This document shows, one piece after another, positions 7,612-15,977 of a stretch of 64,000 bases of DNA (positions are counted from its first letter, which is position 1; each line of letters opens with the position of its first letter). Under the pieces are notes generated by a model that was not told the DNA's origin, made no database searches, and saw only the letters and a program-made list of their open reading frames with translations. This stretch comes from Desulfuromonas sp. AOP6 (GTDB lineage: Bacteria; Desulfobacterota; Desulfuromonadia; Desulfuromonadales; SZUA-540): assembly GCF_009731355.2 (NCBI RefSeq), contig NZ_AP022810.1:620001-684000 (forward strand), written 5' to 3'. A program made the translations under genes and the position numbers.

Positions 7612-10600
7612 ATGAACAGGAAAACTGCATGCTTTGATGGCTGTTCAGCTGCCGCCCATGTTGCTCACGCGACCAACGAAGTGATCGCCATTTACCCCAT
7701 CACCCCCTCGTCCGGTATGGGAGAGATCTCGGATGCCAAGAGCGCTGCCGGAGAAAAGAACATCTGGGGTACCGTTCCCAAGGTGGTCGAGATGCAGTCC
7801 GAGGGTGGGGCCGCCGGCGCTGTACACGGCGCTCTTCAGGCTGGAGCCCTGACCACCACCTTTACGGCCTCTCAGGGGCTGTTGCTGATGATTCCCAACA
7901 TGTACAAGATTGCCGGGGAACTCACCCCCACGGTCTTCCATGTGTCGGCCCGAGCCCTGGCGGCCCAGGGACTTTCCATCTTCGGGGATCACTCGGACGT
8001 CATGGCCTGTCGCCAGACCGGCTGGGCCATGTTCTGTTCCAACAATGTCCAGGAGGTCATGGACTTCGCGCTGATTGCCCAGGCCGCGACCCTGCGTGCG
8101 CGCATCCCCTTCCTGCATTACTTCGACGGATTCCGCACCTCGCACGAGGTACAGAAGGTCGAGGAACTCAGCCCCGACGACATGCGCTTCATGATCGATG
8201 ACGAGCTGGTTTTCGAGCACCGTCGTCGCGCCCTTTCGCCGGACGCGCCAAAGCTTCGCGGAACGGCCCAGAACCCCGATGTCTATTTTCAGGGTCGTGA
8301 GACCGTGAACACATTCTACGATGCGGTTCCAGCCATCCTGCAGGCGGAGATGGACAAGTTCGCAGGGCGCACCGGCCGTCAGTACAAGCTGGTCGAGTAT
8401 GTCGGCGTGCCTGATGCTGAGCGTGTTCTGGTGGTTATGGGTTCCGGTGCCGACACGGTGGAAGAGCTCGTCAACCATCTGGTGGCACGGGGTGAGAAGG
8501 TCGGTCTGCTCAAGATTCGCCTTTATCTGCCGTTTCCGACCGAAGCCTTCGCCAGAGCGCTTCCCTCCGCGGTGAGCAAGATCGCCGTCCTGGATCGCAC
8601 CAAGGAGCCCGGATCTATCGGTGAGCCTCTCTATCAGGCCATCCGTACAGCCGTGGGCGAAGCTATGGAGCAGAAGATGGTCCATCTCTCCCGTTATCCC
8701 ACCATTGTGGGCGGCCGTTTCGGTCTGGGTTCCAAGGAGTTCACGCCGGCCATGGCCAAGGCCGTTTTCGACAACCTGAGCCTGGATGAGCCCCGCAACA
8801 AGTTCGTTGTGGGGATCGAGGATGACGTGACCGGCAACAGCCTCAAGTACGATCCTGCTTTCAAGGTACCCCGCAATGTCTACAGCGCCATGTTCTTCGG
8901 ACTCGGCAGTGACGGCACCGTCGGTGCCAATAAGAACTCCATAAAAATCATCGGCGAGACCACCGATAACAACGTTCAGGCCTATTTCGTCTACGATTCC
9001 AAGAAGGCCGGCACCGTCACCACCTCCCATCTGCGCTTCGGCAAGGAGAAGATCGCCTCACCCTACCTGATTAACAGTGCCGATTTTGTGGCCTGCCACA
9101 TGTTCAGTTTTCTTGAGAAATACGACATGCTCAAGAACGCCAAGGAAGGGGCTATTTTCCTGCTCAACAGCCCCTATGGCAAAGAGGAGGTCTGGGCGCA
9201 GCTGCCTGTCGAGGTGCAGCAGCAGATTATCGCCAAAAAGCTCAAGTTTTTCGTTATTGACGGTGTGCATCTGGGAGAGAAAATCGGGCTGGGACCCCGC
9301 ATCAATGTCATCATGCAGACTGCTTTTTTTAAGATATCCAACATCATCCCCCTGGATCAGGCGGTCCGTGAGATCAAGGATGCCATCGACAAGTCCTATG
9401 CCAAAGCAGGACAGAAGGTTCTGGACATGAACAAGCAGGCCGTCGACCAGGCCCTTGAGCATGTCTACGAAGTCGCGGTACCCGACGGCGCTGACAGCGT
9501 CCTGACCATGAAGATCGGCCTCAGCGGAGACCTGCCCGAGTTCGTCCGCAAGACGGTGGGGACCATCACTGCCGGTTTGGGGGATACTCTGCCTGTATCC
9601 GCCATGCCGTGCGACGGCACCTTTCCCACGGGAACGGCCAGATACGAAAAGCGCAATATCGCGACCAGCATCCCTGTGTGGGATAAAGAACTCTGCATCC
9701 AGTGCGGTATCTGCTCCTTTGTCTGTCCTCACGCCACCATCCGGATGAAGATTGTAGAAGAAGGAGTTCTCAAGGGCGCTCCGGCGACCTTCAAGAGCGT
9801 CGACGCCAAGGGCAAGGACATGGCCGGCAAGAAGTTCGTGCTGCAGGTCGCACCTGAAGACTGCACCGGCTGCGGCGCCTGCGTCTATAATTGCCCTGCA
9901 AAAAACAGGGAAGACGCCAATCTCAGGGCCATCAACATGGCCGAACAGTTGCCGCTGCGTGAGACGGAAGCCAAGAACTGGGATTTTTTCCTCAGCCTGC
10001 CCGAGACAGATAGCTCATTGGTCAATCGCACGAGCCTCAAAGGCAGCCAGCTGCTCTATCCCATGTTCGAATTCTCCGGGGCCTGTGCCGGCTGCGGCGA
10101 AACGCCTTTTCTCAAGCTGATTTCCCAGCTCTTCGGAGATCGCATGTACATCGCCAATGCGACCGGATGTTCCTCCATCTACGGTGGCAATCTGCCGACT
10201 ACCCCCTGGAGTCCCCGCGCAGACGGCCGCGGTCCTACCTGGAGCAACAGCCTCTTTGAGGATAACGCCGAGTTCGGTTTTGGCATGCGCCTGACGGTGG
10301 ATAAGTTCGCCGAATATGCCCGAGAACTGCTGCAGCGGGTAACCGCCTGTGACTGCAGCGCCTGCGGGGGGAGCCTTGAACTTTTCAATTCCATCCTGAG
10401 CGCTGATCAGGGCACGCAGGAAGGGATCGAGGCGCAGCGGGAGCGCGTGCTCCAGCTCAAGAAAATCATGGCCGACTGTACCAGTGCGGAGGCCGGACAA
10501 CTGGTTTCCTTGGCCGATTTTCTGGTCAAAAAGTCCGTGTGGTCCATTGGTGGCGACGGCTGGGCGTATGACATCGGCTACGGAGGACTCGATCACGTTC

Positions 10601-11190
10601 TCGCCTCCGGAGAGAATGTGAATCTCCTCGTCATGGACACCGAGGTCTACTCCAATACGGGCGGTCAGGCCTCCAAGGCGACGCCGCTCGGAGCCGTCGC
10701 CCAGTTTGCTGCCGGTGGGAAACCGATGTCCAAGAAGGACCTGGGTATGATGGCCATGACCTATGGCAACATCTATGTCGCCCAGATATCCCTGGCGAAT
10801 CCCGCACAGGCGGTCAAGGCCATTATTGAGGCCGAAGCCTACGATGGACCTTCGCTGATCATTGCCTATAGCCATTGTATTGCGCACGGTATCCGAATGG
10901 ACAGCGCTATCGACGGTTGCAAGGATGCGGTTAATTCAGGTCACTGGCCACTTTATCGCTTCAATCCTGACCTGGCCCGCGAAGGAAAAAATCCCCTTCA
11001 GCTGGATAGTAAGGAGCCGACCATCCGCTTTGAGGATTTTGCTACGAAGCAGAATCGTTTCACTGTGCTGAAGAGCATCAACCCGGAGGCCTCCGAGGTG
11101 TTGATGGCAAAAGCAAACATGGAAACAGCCAAGCGATTCAAAATGTACAGAGCCATGGCCGACCTGCAGTTTGAAGAGGAGGGGAGGTAA
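7612..11190 (+). CDS. nifJ: Pyruvate:ferredoxin (flavodoxin) oxidoreductase, single-chain
   Basis: Converts pyruvate and CoA to acetyl-CoA, CO2 and reduced ferredoxin, or fixes CO2 in reverse. At 1192 residues it is the full-length homodimeric type with all domains fused: N-terminal domain I (YPITPSSGMGE, VVEMQSEGGAAGAVHGAL), the central gamma-like domain (FFGLGSDGTVGANKNSIKII), two 4Fe-4S motifs starting near C695 (CIQCGICSFVCP) and C751 (CTGCGACVYNCP), and the C-terminal TPP domain (ACAGCGETPF, ATGCSSIYGG, GDGWAYDIGYGG near residue 982, TEVYSNTGGQ). AGGAG at 7600-7604 fixes ATG 7612 over the in-frame start at 7591. A strong terminator lies 155 bases downstream. Confidence 0.97.
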   Translation: MNRKTACFDGCSAAAHVAHATNEVIAIYPITPSSGMGEISDAKSAAGEKNIWGTVPKVVEMQSEGGAAGAVHGALQAGALTTTFTASQGLLLMIPNMYKIAGELTPTVFHVSARALAAQGLSIFGDHSDVMACRQTGWAMFCSNNVQEVMDFALIAQAATLRARIPFLHYFDGFRTSHEVQKVEELSPDDMRFMIDDELVFEHRRRALSPDAPKLRGTAQNPDVYFQGRETVNTFYDAVPAILQAEMDKFAGRTGRQYKLVEYVGVPDAERVLVVMGSGADTVEELVNHLVARGEKVGLLKIRLYLPFPTEAFARALPSAVSKIAVLDRTKEPGSIGEPLYQAIRTAVGEAMEQKMVHLSRYPTIVGGRFGLGSKEFTPAMAKAVFDNLSLDEPRNKFVVGIEDDVTGNSLKYDPAFKVPRNVYSAMFFGLGSDGTVGANKNSIKIIGETTDNNVQAYFVYDSKKAGTVTTSHLRFGKEKIASPYLINSADFVACHMFSFLEKYDMLKNAKEGAIFLLNSPYGKEEVWAQLPVEVQQQIIAKKLKFFVIDGVHLGEKIGLGPRINVIMQTAFFKISNIIPLDQAVREIKDAIDKSYAKAGQKVLDMNKQAVDQALEHVYEVAVPDGADSVLTMKIGLSGDLPEFVRKTVGTITAGLGDTLPVSAMPCDGTFPTGTARYEKRNIATSIPVWDKELCIQCGICSFVCPHATIRMKIVEEGVLKGAPATFKSVDAKGKDMAGKKFVLQVAPEDCTGCGACVYNCPAKNREDANLRAINMAEQLPLRETEAKNWDFFLSLPETDSSLVNRTSLKGSQLLYPMFEFSGACAGCGETPFLKLISQLFGDRMYIANATGCSSIYGGNLPTTPWSPRADGRGPTWSNSLFEDNAEFGFGMRLTVDKFAEYARELLQRVTACDCSACGGSLELFNSILSADQGTQEGIEAQRERVLQLKKIMADCTSAEAGQLVSLADFLVKKSVWSIGGDGWAYDIGYGGLDHVLASGENVNLLVMDTEVYSNTGGQASKATPLGAVAQFAAGGKPMSKKDLGMMAMTYGNIYVAQISLANPAQAVKAIIEAEAYDGPSLIIAYSHCIAHGIRMDSAIDGCKDAVNSGHWPLYRFNPDLAREGKNPLQLDSKEPTIRFEDFATKQNRFTVLKSINPEASEVLMAKANMETAKRFKMYRAMADLQFEEEGR

Positions 11191-11344
11191 GTGCGCGTGC
11201 TGTACCGTGCTGGCGGATCACAGCTGTGGGCTGGATCACCGGTCAAGGGCTGTTCAGGGTCGACAGCTTTACGGTGACGGGGATAGCTGTCTGATAGCCA
11301 TTTCCAGGCGACAGCACTGTTCTGTTCGTAGGTCAGCAAAACAG

Positions 11345-11380
11345 GCGGCCGATTTCCTGAGCGAAATCGGCCGCTTTTTT
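11345..11380 (+). terminator. Rho-independent terminator downstream of PFOR
   Basis: Perfect 12-base arms GCGGCCGATTTC (11345-11356) and GAAATCGGCCGC (11363-11374) are separated by 6 bases and followed by six T. It probably ends the PFOR transcript. Confidence 0.88.
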
Positions 11381-11765
11381 ACACAAGCTAGTTTTTCAAG
11401 GATTTATGCCAGCCATCCCCAGTCCCGGCCCCGCTCACATTCGGTAATGGCGACAAAAATAGAGAGCCGCAGCAAGGCGCTGCAAGACTAAATTTTTTCA
11501 TCACAACGATCCAGAACACAAAAAGGGATATTGCTTTACCCGGTGGCCGACCCTATTGACTATTTAGAGCCTATGTCCTAATGTTAATTGCCATTTTTTG
11601 AAACATCGCTATTTTTTCTGCCGTACATAAGGAATGCCGCGGTGGAATGTCGAAATCCGCGGGACCTAGGTTTTTTCACAGCCCGATGAGCTGTCCAGGG
11701 ACAAGGTACCCTGCAACCCCAAGCCTGTTGCCTGGGAATGAAATCCTTGATTTGGGAGCCCGACT
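11381..11765. other. Intergenic region between the PFOR terminator and the HEAT-repeat gene
   Basis: No convincing gene is seen here or in 11191-11344. A small GCAGC/GCTGC hairpin followed by a T run lies near 11467-11500, a CCGCGG direct/inverted pair brackets 11639-11663, and a weak sigma70-like TTGACT (about 11558) with 17-base spacing to TAATGT could start the HEAT gene. None of these is strong. Confidence 0.4.
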
Positions 11766-12341
11766 GTGGAAGCAGGAGAGTTGAGAAAGAAAGTGCTGCT
11801 GAAGGCTCTGCAAGACCCTGAGGAGGTCGTGCGTCAAGCCGCGTCGCAGGCCCTGGAAAAGGTCGAGACTTCCTGGTCTCTCTCCCGCATTACCGCTATG
11901 CTCAAGGAAGGGAACCGGGGGCAGCAGGTTCAGGCCATCATCGCTCTTGAGCGTGTCGACAGCCCGCAGATCTTTCCCCTGCTCCTGGCTGCCCTCAAAA
12001 ATCCTGACGCCGATATCCGCGCTGCTGCTGTGCAGGTACTGGGCAACAAGGCTCACCCCAAAACCTTGGGCGCCCTGGTCAAACACCTCAAAGACCCTCA
12101 TCCGGCGGTACGGGTCCACTCCGCTGTCGCCTTGGGGAACTTCGCCGATGCGCGTCTGGTCCCTTACCTGGTGGCCTGTCTTCAGGATGCCGATGAAGAA
12201 CTGGTGGTCAACGCGGCACGCTCCCTTGGAAAAATCGGATTCCCGCAGGCGGAAGAACCTCTGGCTTCCTCCGTTGCCGACAGCCGTGCCGTGGTGCGGG
12301 CGGCTGCACTCCTGGCACTCGCCGATCTGAAGACCGTGTAA
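11766..12341 (+). CDS. HEAT-repeat protein
   Basis: The 191-residue soluble protein is built almost wholly of HEAT/PBS-lyase-type helical repeats of about 31 residues, for example DPEEVVRQAASQALEKV, NPDADIRAAAVQVLGN, DPHPAVRVHSAVALGNFAD and DADEELVVNAARSLGKIG. Such repeats form a curved scaffold for protein binding; no catalytic motif is present. The start is a GTG with GGGAG 7 bases upstream. It faces, tail to tail across a shared terminator, an operon holding another HEAT protein and an HD-GYP protein, so a joint signalling role is possible but unproven. Confidence 0.8.
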   Translation: MEAGELRKKVLLKALQDPEEVVRQAASQALEKVETSWSLSRITAMLKEGNRGQQVQAIIALERVDSPQIFPLLLAALKNPDADIRAAAVQVLGNKAHPKTLGALVKHLKDPHPAVRVHSAVALGNFADARLVPYLVACLQDADEELVVNAARSLGKIGFPQAEEPLASSVADSRAVVRAAALLALADLKTV

Positions 12342-12380
12342 AGCCTTTTCCGACACCTTTTGATTTCACCAGACTATAAG

Positions 12381-12413
12381 AGAGGCCGACACGGAAATGT
12401 GTCGGCCTCTTTG
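12381..12413. terminator. Bidirectional terminator between convergent HEAT and HD-GYP genes
   Basis: Arms AGAGGCCGACAC (12381-12392) and GTGTCGGCCTCT (12399-12410) pair perfectly around a 6-base loop, with T on the plus side. The position between convergent genes suits termination on both strands. Confidence 0.85.
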
Positions 12414-12415
12414 CT

Positions 12416-13750
12416 TCAATCCAGATAGTCGGCGATTTCGATGCCCTTGCTGAAAGGGTCCACCTCGCCGACGATACTCAGTTCGTCAGCGGAATCCGGA
12501 CAGAAGAGCCGAGGTGGGTCGAGCTTGCTGCCTTCGGAGGCAAAGAGAATTTTCAGCCGGGTGGCGGAGCGGGAGGCGCCGCCGACGGCAGTGACCAGGC
12601 CGATCTCATTGTTCTGCAGACGAACGAGACTGCCGACGGGATAGGGTCCCAGGGCCTGGATGAAACGTTCGACAAACTGGGGGTGCAGCCTGGTGCCGGC
12701 ATTATCCCGCAGCAGCTTGATGGCCTGGCGCGGCGTCACCGGTCGCTGGTAGGAGCGCAGGGTGGTGATGGCGTCGTAGGCATCGGCGATGGCCGCCATG
12801 TCCACCATGGGGGACAAGAGCTTGCCGCGGTTGTCAGCGGGGTAACCCTTGCGGTCATACTGGAGATGGTGGCACAGGGCGATATCGACGACCTCCGGGG
12901 GGATATCCTTCATCTGCTGCAGGATGTCGGCGCCATCGCGGGGATGCTTTTTGATCTGTTCGAATTCCCCCTGGGTCAGTCGGCCGGGCTTGGTGATGAT
13001 GCCGACGTCCACCTTGAGTTTGCCCAAATCGTGCAGCATGCCGCCCAGGCCGATAACGCGCAGTTCTTCTGCCGAAAGGCCGCAGGCGCGGCCGACCGCT
13101 AAACTGATGACCGAGACATTGACTGAATGGGTGAAGGTGTAGTTGTCGTAGTCCTTGATGAGGGAGAGGGCGAAAAGGGCGTGGGGATCGGACAGGGTGA
13201 CTTCGACCATGCCTTTAACCGCCTGCATCGCCTCTTCCGAAGACGGGATTTTGCCCAGGCGCACATCATGAAAGATATCTTCCATGACGCGCAGGGCCCG
13301 GTCGTAGACCTTGCGGGGTTTGCGGGCAAATTCGTCATCGTCCGTCTTTTCAACGGAGGTGGGGCGGATGTGATGAACCCCTTTTTTGAGCAGGGCCGAT
13401 TCCAGTTCTTCTCCTTTGGTCTCTCCCTGGCGGATGACATCGAGAAAGGAAAGAAATTCATCGGCCCCAAGTCCGGAGATGAATTCCAGACCTTCCACCT
13501 CCAGGGTGCGCAGCAGATTGGCCACATCTTCTTCGGCAGGAGAAGGGTAGGCAAAGAGTTCGTCGTCAAAGAAGAGGGTGTCGTCCAGAAGTCCCAGTTT
13601 CAGGCGGGGCTTGTGGAGAAAGAGTCCTGCCAGCGCGGCCAGGAGGTCCTGGGCCTGTTTGCGGATGGTCGGATGCGCCGGCGAGTAAAGGCGCATCCCC
13701 TGGAACGTTCGCGAAATTCGCTGAAGGATTTCTTTGTGACTCGTCTGCAT
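12416..13750 (-). CDS. HD-GYP domain protein (likely cyclic-di-GMP phosphodiesterase)
   Basis: HD-GYP proteins hydrolyse cyclic-di-GMP. The 444-residue product has an N-terminal alpha-helical region (1-150) without a recognised sensor domain, then the HD-GYP domain at about 200-390: FTHSVNVSV, LHDLGK with H240-D241, HHLQYDRKGYP with the GYP at 302-304, and MAAIADAYDAITT. The usual HHExxDGxGYP is altered to HHLQYDRKGYP, so activity should be tested. A C-terminal stretch (VGSLVRLQNNEIGLVTAV) resembles the tail seen in many HD-GYP proteins. ATG 13750 is chosen because the earlier in-frame start lies well inside the upstream HEAT gene, which ends 4 bases before it. Confidence 0.88.
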   Translation of the reverse strand: MQTSHKEILQRISRTFQGMRLYSPAHPTIRKQAQDLLAALAGLFLHKPRLKLGLLDDTLFFDDELFAYPSPAEEDVANLLRTLEVEGLEFISGLGADEFLSFLDVIRQGETKGEELESALLKKGVHHIRPTSVEKTDDDEFARKPRKVYDRALRVMEDIFHDVRLGKIPSSEEAMQAVKGMVEVTLSDPHALFALSLIKDYDNYTFTHSVNVSVISLAVGRACGLSAEELRVIGLGGMLHDLGKLKVDVGIITKPGRLTQGEFEQIKKHPRDGADILQQMKDIPPEVVDIALCHHLQYDRKGYPADNRGKLLSPMVDMAAIADAYDAITTLRSYQRPVTPRQAIKLLRDNAGTRLHPQFVERFIQALGPYPVGSLVRLQNNEIGLVTAVGGASRSATRLKILFASEGSKLDPPRLFCPDSADELSIVGEVDPFSKGIEIADYLD

Positions 13751-13754
13751 GGGT

Positions 13755-15338
13755 TCAGCCTTTTCTGATTTGCTTGAGCGACTGGACTGCCGCCCGGGCG
13801 ACCTGCTGCGCCGGATCTTCGGTGGTCTCCTCAAGGGCGCCGATGACTTCCGGAACGGGAAAGCTGGCTAGAGCAGCCGCCGCGGCGGCACGCAACTCAT
13901 TGTAGCGGGCCCGTTTCCAGAACTTTCTGCGATGCAGCAATTCCAGAAGATGAGGCCAGGACTCAGGGGCGGCAATCTCTCCCAGAGCGCGGATGGCCTC
14001 TTTCTTTTCGTCCAGTTTTTTGACCAGAAAATCTTGCGACTGGACCACTCGCAGAAGAAAAGGCACGGCCGCTGGTTCTTTCATGGCCCCGAGAGAGAGA
14101 AAGGCCAGACGGCGCAGATCCGGGTCCTCGTCCTCGGCCACCTGCAGCAGGATGTCCAGTGCCTCGGGACCGCCGATACGGGAAAGGGAACGGATCGCTT
14201 CACGGCCAACGCGCACATCCTCGTGATTGAGTAGAGGGGTAAGGGCGGGGACGGCGGAGGGGTGGCGGATCTCGCCCAGAATAAAGACGACATTGCGCTT
14301 GACATACCAGCGCTCATCGCTGAGATAGGAATTCAGGATGGGGATGGCCTCCGCTCCCTGCCGGGATAGGAGTTCGGTTAGACAACGCCTGGCCTGGCCC
14401 CCCTTTTCGGAGCAGAGCCGGTCCATGATGCGGGTGACAACCCGGGTGCCGTAAAACAGCAGAATGGTGATGATGGCGTCCTGTTCCTGGCGCGTGGTCA
14501 AAGGCAGGCAGAGCAGATCGACGAGATAATTCAACACGTCTTCCATCCCCAGCGCGTCCAGGGCCTGGTGAGCCGCTTGCCTGCGTGCGACGGAAAGCCG
14601 TTCCGACTGTGCGTGGGTCAGGAGCAGGGCGAGAGCCTCGATGACCAGGTAGCGCCCTTCGTCAGTGAGAATCCGGCGGAGTTTGGGCGGAAGCTCCTGC
14701 AGCAGAAGACGGTAGCGATCATCAGGGATACCCTGCTGCTGAAGATTGCGCAGCAGTTCCTCCATTTCGCGCAGTTCCTTGGGCTTTTCTTCGGCCTGCT
14801 CGGTGGCTTCCTCGAGCAGAGGTTCGTCCCATGCGGCTGTGTCGCCGCTTTTCCCCGGATCGGTGGCAAAGACCTTTTCCGCCTCCTGTTTGCGTTTGAC
14901 GATGCGGTCGAGCTGCAGTTCGTTGAACCAGAGAGTCATCACCCGCGCCTGCAGGAGCAATTCCTCGATGCCGCCTTTCTGCGCGATCAGCTCGGGGCGA
15001 ATCGCCAGAGCGCGGGCCAGTCCCAGCAGGTCGCGGTCTGAGAAGTCCGGCAGCACGAGTACTCGCTGGACGCGACGGGCGAAAAACGCCGTGGCTAACT
15101 GCGGAAGAAAAGCCGCCTCTTTGCCGACCCGTGCTTCATCGACGACGAAATGGTCTTTGCGCACGGAAAAGGTCAGGTTGCCCTCTGTCAGCAGGGGGCG
15201 CCAGGCTTTCAATCCTTCCAGGATCTGAGCCTTGAGCGCCGGGTGCCCGGGAGGATAGAAGCCGGCCGCTTTGATGATCCGGGCCAGGGCTCGGAGGGCG
15301 TTTTCCAGGAGAATGGGTTTGGGCTGGGGGATGTCCAT
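13755..15338 (-). CDS. HEAT-repeat protein paired with the HD-GYP protein
   Basis: The 527-residue protein has a helical N-terminal part (1-150; LENALRALARIIKAAGFYPPGHPALKAQ) resembling the N-terminus of the neighbouring HD-GYP protein (QRISRTFQGMRLYSPAHPTIR), a charged linker (about 150-200), and C-terminal HEAT repeats (YVKRNVVFILGEIRHPSAVP, DVRVGREAIRSLSRIGG, DPDLRRLAFLSLGAMKEPAA). The shared N-terminal pattern and the 4-base gap to the HD-GYP gene suggest the two proteins interact or diverged from a common module. No enzyme motif is visible. Confidence 0.78.
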   Translation of the reverse strand: MDIPQPKPILLENALRALARIIKAAGFYPPGHPALKAQILEGLKAWRPLLTEGNLTFSVRKDHFVVDEARVGKEAAFLPQLATAFFARRVQRVLVLPDFSDRDLLGLARALAIRPELIAQKGGIEELLLQARVMTLWFNELQLDRIVKRKQEAEKVFATDPGKSGDTAAWDEPLLEEATEQAEEKPKELREMEELLRNLQQQGIPDDRYRLLLQELPPKLRRILTDEGRYLVIEALALLLTHAQSERLSVARRQAAHQALDALGMEDVLNYLVDLLCLPLTTRQEQDAIITILLFYGTRVVTRIMDRLCSEKGGQARRCLTELLSRQGAEAIPILNSYLSDERWYVKRNVVFILGEIRHPSAVPALTPLLNHEDVRVGREAIRSLSRIGGPEALDILLQVAEDEDPDLRRLAFLSLGAMKEPAAVPFLLRVVQSQDFLVKKLDEKKEAIRALGEIAAPESWPHLLELLHRRKFWKRARYNELRAAAAAALASFPVPEVIGALEETTEDPAQQVARAAVQSLKQIRKG

Positions 15339-15406
15339 TCAGGGGTTATCCTTCACTTTGTTCATTTGAGGTGTCCGCTGCGATGATTTGCGGGAGACCT
15401 GTCGCA

Positions 15407-15976
15407 TCAACGATTTTTGATCAACGCCGATACCGCCTTGAATTCCGCTGTTCCCGCCTTGAGCAGGAGTTGAAAAAGGGCCATTTCGGTAGTCGTTACA
15501 GTCGAACCGGCCAGCCGGGCACTCTCGAGAGCAGTGAGGAAATCCGTTTTATGTCGGGAGCAGATGGCGTCCCGTACCAGGTGCACCTGATAGCCTCGGC
15601 CCTGCAGGTCGAGCAGGGTCTGAAAGACGCAGACGTGGGCTTCCATGCCCACCAGCAGAATCTGCCGCGCTTTTTTTCTTTCCAGGGCGTTAAGAAAGTT
15701 CTCTTCTCCACAGCAGCTGAAACTGCTTTTCTCGATGATCGGCGTTTCGGCATAGGAGGCCAGCTCAGACACGGTAGCGCCCAGCCCTTTCGGGTACTGT
15801 TCCGTGGCCAGCACGGGCAGGTCAATAATGCGGGCGGCTTCAGCCAGGGTGCGGATGTTGTTGATCACCTGCTGACGGATATGTTCCTCCATGGCCGGCA
15901 CCAGCCGCTCCTGCACGTCGACAATGACCAGAACCGTGCCGTCTTTTTTAAGCCAGAGTTTTTTGATTATGTCCAT
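15407..15976 (-). CDS. Isochorismatase-like cysteine hydrolase
   Basis: A 189-residue member of the isochorismatase-like superfamily, which hydrolyses C-N or ester bonds using an Asp-Lys-Cys triad. D20 in LVIVDVQERLVP, a lysine in IIEKSSFSC, and the cysteine in GMEAHVCVFQT are the expected triad positions. Its general shape is closest to YcaC/nicotinamidase-like hydrolases; the substrate cannot be read. ATG 15976 is preferred because GGAGAAGG lies 9 bases upstream, while ATG 15985 abuts it. The gene begins 1 base after the acyl-CoA synthetase stop, so it is in the same operon. Confidence 0.85.
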   Translation of the reverse strand: MDIIKKLWLKKDGTVLVIVDVQERLVPAMEEHIRQQVINNIRTLAEAARIIDLPVLATEQYPKGLGATVSELASYAETPIIEKSSFSCCGEENFLNALERKKARQILLVGMEAHVCVFQTLLDLQGRGYQVHLVRDAICSRHKTDFLTALESARLAGSTVTTTEMALFQLLLKAGTAEFKAVSALIKNR

Positions 15977-15977
15977 G

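Noticed and set aside
11171-11491. 106-codon open frame after PFOR
   Set aside because: It overlaps the PFOR 3' end and runs through the terminator; composition is not protein-like.
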